Source: Jacaranda mimosifolia (Eukaryota > Streptophyta > Magnoliopsida > Lamiales > Bignoniaceae). Taken from it: 64,000 bases of DNA. The position numbers were made by a program, and so were the translations under genes. Positions 60,912-64,000 of this stretch are shown piece by piece; within the stretch, counting starts at the first letter, position 1; the number at the start of each line of letters is the position of its first letter. Where the stretch lies: the NCBI GenBank assembly GCA_018894105.1, contig CM032126.1, positions 28,556,391 to 28,620,390 on the forward strand, written 5' to 3'. The notes beneath the pieces were generated by a model. That model saw only the letters and a list, made by a program, of their open reading frames with translations, did not search any database and was not told the DNA's origin.

Positions 60912-62189
60912 GATGGCAATATGTTTAGTTTTGGATAAATTTATTAAAATTCAGGACTTGGTTTATAAGCTTTCTATGAGTTTGAGATTCGGCCAGTCCC
61001 GAGCTTATTTTTTTCATCCCCACCACACCACCCCACCCAACCCCACCAAAAAAAAAAATTAAATTGAGGTTTAAAGAGTTAGATCAGTTATATATATAAA
61101 AGATATTTTTTAAAAATACTATCGCGTAATTTTTTAAATATGTTTTAATTAAAAAATTATTTTCAAATTTATAAAAACATTTGTTGGATTTTTATAAAAA
61201 TAAATTATCAAAGATAAAGTCCTTATTTATATCTTCTAATTCTCATGCCTTCATTATTATCACTCTATAGCCTTGTTGCTATTGTTTTATTGCATTTTTA
61301 ATTTTTATTTATCTAAAAAATTTAAAAAGATAAATGTTTTTATTTATTCTAGTTTTAGCTCAGTCATAGAATATACAAAATTGCTAATATATATATATAT
61401 ATACACACACACAGTACGTGAAAATCTATAGTAAACAAAAAATATATTCTATGTTCTAATGGGTTGAATTTGAAATCAAAAATTAAAATTCAAGACCCAA
61501 GACACATTATGAGACTTGTTTATGGTTTCAAATAAATATATTTGAATAACACCCAAATTCATTATCATTCTTAATACTCATCTTCTTGTTATGCTAAAAA
61601 TATATTGTTAGAAGTTTTTAAAATATATATCCTTTTATTTTATATATTCACCGATGCATATATATATATATATATTTAGGGTTCGTTAAAATTTAAATTT
61701 ATACCATACAAGTATGAAGTGATATCATTCAATTACTTAACAGTGGCATCTTTAAAAATATATATAATTGATAATTTTGTTTTCAGAATAAGGAAATGTG
61801 ATAAGTCTATATATCATTATTTTCATTTGGTTAATTCCTTTGGAGTCTGATGTATAAGTGTGGGAAATATTATTGAAATTAAGACCTGAAGAAAAAAGAT
61901 GACAATTTTCAAGAAATATCATCATTAATTTTTGGTAAGAACTTAAGAGTGGAGCATTATTTAACAGATTTTTGTTAATTATTAATAAGTAAATTGATTG
62001 ATTAGCAATTTCAACTCTTATCTGATGGCATATCACATCTCCAAAATATTGAACCTTTCAGCTGTCAAATATGGCTGCTCAATAGTCACTCTAATTACTG
62101 CAAAAATATATTTTACTAATGCAAATACTTATTGGATTTGTTGAGTAATGACATATGCTTGACCTAAACACGCGAATAATATAGACTAA

Positions 62190-62665
62190 AAATTTAAAAA
62201 AAAATTCGAGTTTGAGTATTGAGTTCGAGCTCACTTACTAATATAATATATATTTAAATTAATTTGATTTTTTTATTAATTTTAAATATTAGTATATTTT
62301 TTAATTATTTCAGCATCCATGCATTATTATTATTTACATTACCAAAACAAATCTTTCGAATTATTTTTATTTTTAATAATAATATATTCTAAAAATATTT
62401 TTTAAACTTTAATATTGAAATATAAAATTATCAACAAATCACTTCATTATTAATGAAAATGATAACATAATGATCTTATTAGTATTAATAATAAAATTAT
62501 ATATTTGACATATAAAAAGTGAAAAACCTCACAAGCTTTTTGATATATGTTCTTTGGGCTCAATTTTGATATCTTAAAAAAAATAAAACTTAAATTGAGC
62601 TTTATTGAAACTTGCTCGCTATGTTAACAAGTTGGCTCGAGCGCTCATCTTACATCTTTAACTTA
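62190..62665. mobile_element. Degraded relative of the GAGCTCG hAT MITE
   Basis: GAGTTCGAGCTCACTTACT near 62220 and GGCTCGAGCGCTCATCTTACA near 62633 recall the arms of the 21097-21677 element. Clean termini and a target duplication are missing, so the boundaries are approximate. Confidence 0.4.
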
Positions 62666-63276
62666 TCGAGTTGTGGACTTAAATTTTGAGCTCAAATAGT
62701 CAAGTAGTTAATTGGTCTAATGACATTGTATTCATACTTATATGTGTTTAAATTAAAATTTTAATAAATTTTTAGTGTGTATACAAATAAAAAAAATAAA
62801 ATAAAAAAGATTTTGAGCTAAAATAACCAATTCAAAGTTGAAAAAGAAAATGCTAAGTCCTCTTGGACATGAATTGATGATATTAGAATATTTCCAACAA
62901 TGTTTACTGACTACTGTTGAGCAGTGACAGCACAAAAGGCGAAATGATTTTACTTCCACTTCATGAAATCATCATACAACTAACCAAAAGACTTACTTCT
63001 AAAGCTATCAAAACAAGTCAACCTCAGATACATATAAAAGGGCAATGCCATTTGTCAATTAAGAAGGGCAGGGGCGGAATAGTTGGTTAAAGTGTGCATT
63101 TTAAGAATTGAGGGGTGGGTAGACTTATCACTCCTGTGGAGTATTAACTAATCTATATAATTAACTCCGAGGGGACAATTGAAATTTTGTTCAGTTAGTT
63201 TAAATCATGAGGATTCTATTCTACCAACACATTTTCGTCTTAAGTAGATGAATTGACCACAAAGAAAGTGTTAAAA

Positions 63277-63607
63277 GGAATGTATCTTGGGTCTAACTCA
63301 ATTCAAAAAATTAGCTCAAAAGGTGATGATTGTCCAAAATTATATATAGAACCACAATTTATTTATTTCATCGATGTGGGAAGCTAACACACTCCGCACA
63401 CGCCCAGAAATAAACATGGAATAACATGAAATTGGTAGTCCAACAATACTGGATAACCCAACATCAGGAACGGTGGATCCAATACTATATTAAGGAATGA
63501 ACTTTGAGCCTAACTCAACCCCAAAAGCTAGCTCATGAGGTGAGATTGCTCAAAATCATATATAGAAACCACAATTTATTTATTTCACCGATGTGGGATA
63601 CTAATAG
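63277..63607. repeat. Dispersed repeat present twice in direct orientation, 217 bp apart
   Basis: The unit at 63277-63390 (GGAATGTATCTTGGGTCTAA to CGATGTGGGAAGCTAAC) recurs at 63494-63607 (GGAATGAACTTTGAGCCTAA to CGATGTGGGATACTAA). The copies share CTCATGAGGTGA-type and CCACAATTTATTTATTTCA blocks, with perhaps one change in six bases. I recognise this phrase as common in dicot genomes but cannot name its class. Confidence 0.8.
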
Positions 63608-64000
63608 AAAGATATAACTAACAAAGAATTTCCAGAGACTGTCCAAGGCCATTCAACTATTATTATTATTATTATTATCTCTTTCTTTTCTCTCGGGTAA
63701 TAACGACCACGACGAAACCAACCTTGAGGATTAGTCTTAACTTCCAAGTCATGCTTTTTCAACTTTGTAGATTAACTTTTGTTTTGTTTTTTTTTTTTAT
63801 CTTTTTTTAATCGTGCAAAATTAGAGTCGATCTCACTTTCATCTAAAAAGCTACTTTTTATTTAAATCATTTTTCATTGGTAAAAAAATAAATAATAAAT
63901 ATTTCTGTTTTTGACAATTCATTTTCACATTTTCAAGCTAAATCCTTTGCTCCGTCCTTACTTGAAATTATTTCGCGCCGGAACAATTTGATCTCAGAAG

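Larger units (their letters stand above)
60578..64000. other. AT-rich intergenic DNA to the window end
   Basis: No gene is supportable. It holds several microsatellites: AAT at 60879-60911, TA near 61388-61402 and TAT near 63660. A degraded GAGCTCG-type element may lie at about 62190-62665, and a dispersed repeat occurs twice at 63277-63607. Confidence 0.55.

Overview
The window is nuclear DNA of a flowering plant, very probably a eudicot. The evidence is an AT-rich background, intron-rich genes with GT-AG junctions, three genes with clear plant relatives, and dense nested plant transposons. Nothing in it looks bacterial or organellar. The species cannot be named from the sequence alone.

Layout. 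Positions 1-1204 are the right end of a CACTA-type transposon carrying a tRNA-like SINE head. Positions 1481-13866 are a Ty1/Copia retrotransposon with paired LTRs and a 5-bp target duplication. A 6.9-kb PIF/Harbinger transposon (2294-9211, TAA duplication) has inserted into its gag region. The PIF element holds the expected Myb/SANT-like ORF and DDE transposase, plus a GRF-type zinc-finger ORF with a C-terminal membrane helix and a second SANT-like ORF. All four are inactivated by point lesions. From 14853 to 20825 (minus strand) lies a nine-exon reticulon-like gene (RTNLB21-type, 616 aa), with a hAT element in its largest intron and another just upstream. Positions 24626-28892 are a gag-only LTR element with internal tandem arrays. 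Positions 29000-38200 are gene-poor, with three hAT-type elements, a Tourist-like MITE related to the PIF element, and a larger inverted-repeat element. Positions 39277-50036 are a Ty3/Gypsy element of the Tat type on the minus strand. It has a second RNase H and an antisense ORF on the plus strand with its own TATA box.

The intact genes follow. FAD6 (51038-56470, plus, ten exons, 443 aa) is the plastid omega-6 fatty-acid desaturase, with all three histidine boxes. A single-exon BTB/POZ gene of the KCTD-like plant group (58436-59764, minus, 442 aa) converges on it. The rest, to 64000, is AT-rich intergenic DNA with repeats.

The three host genes are functionally unrelated: ER membrane shaping, plastid lipid desaturation, and a probable ubiquitin-ligase adaptor. 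No operon-like logic is expected. The most unusual structure is the four-ORF PIF/Harbinger element. The second is the Tat element's antisense gene with its own core promoter.
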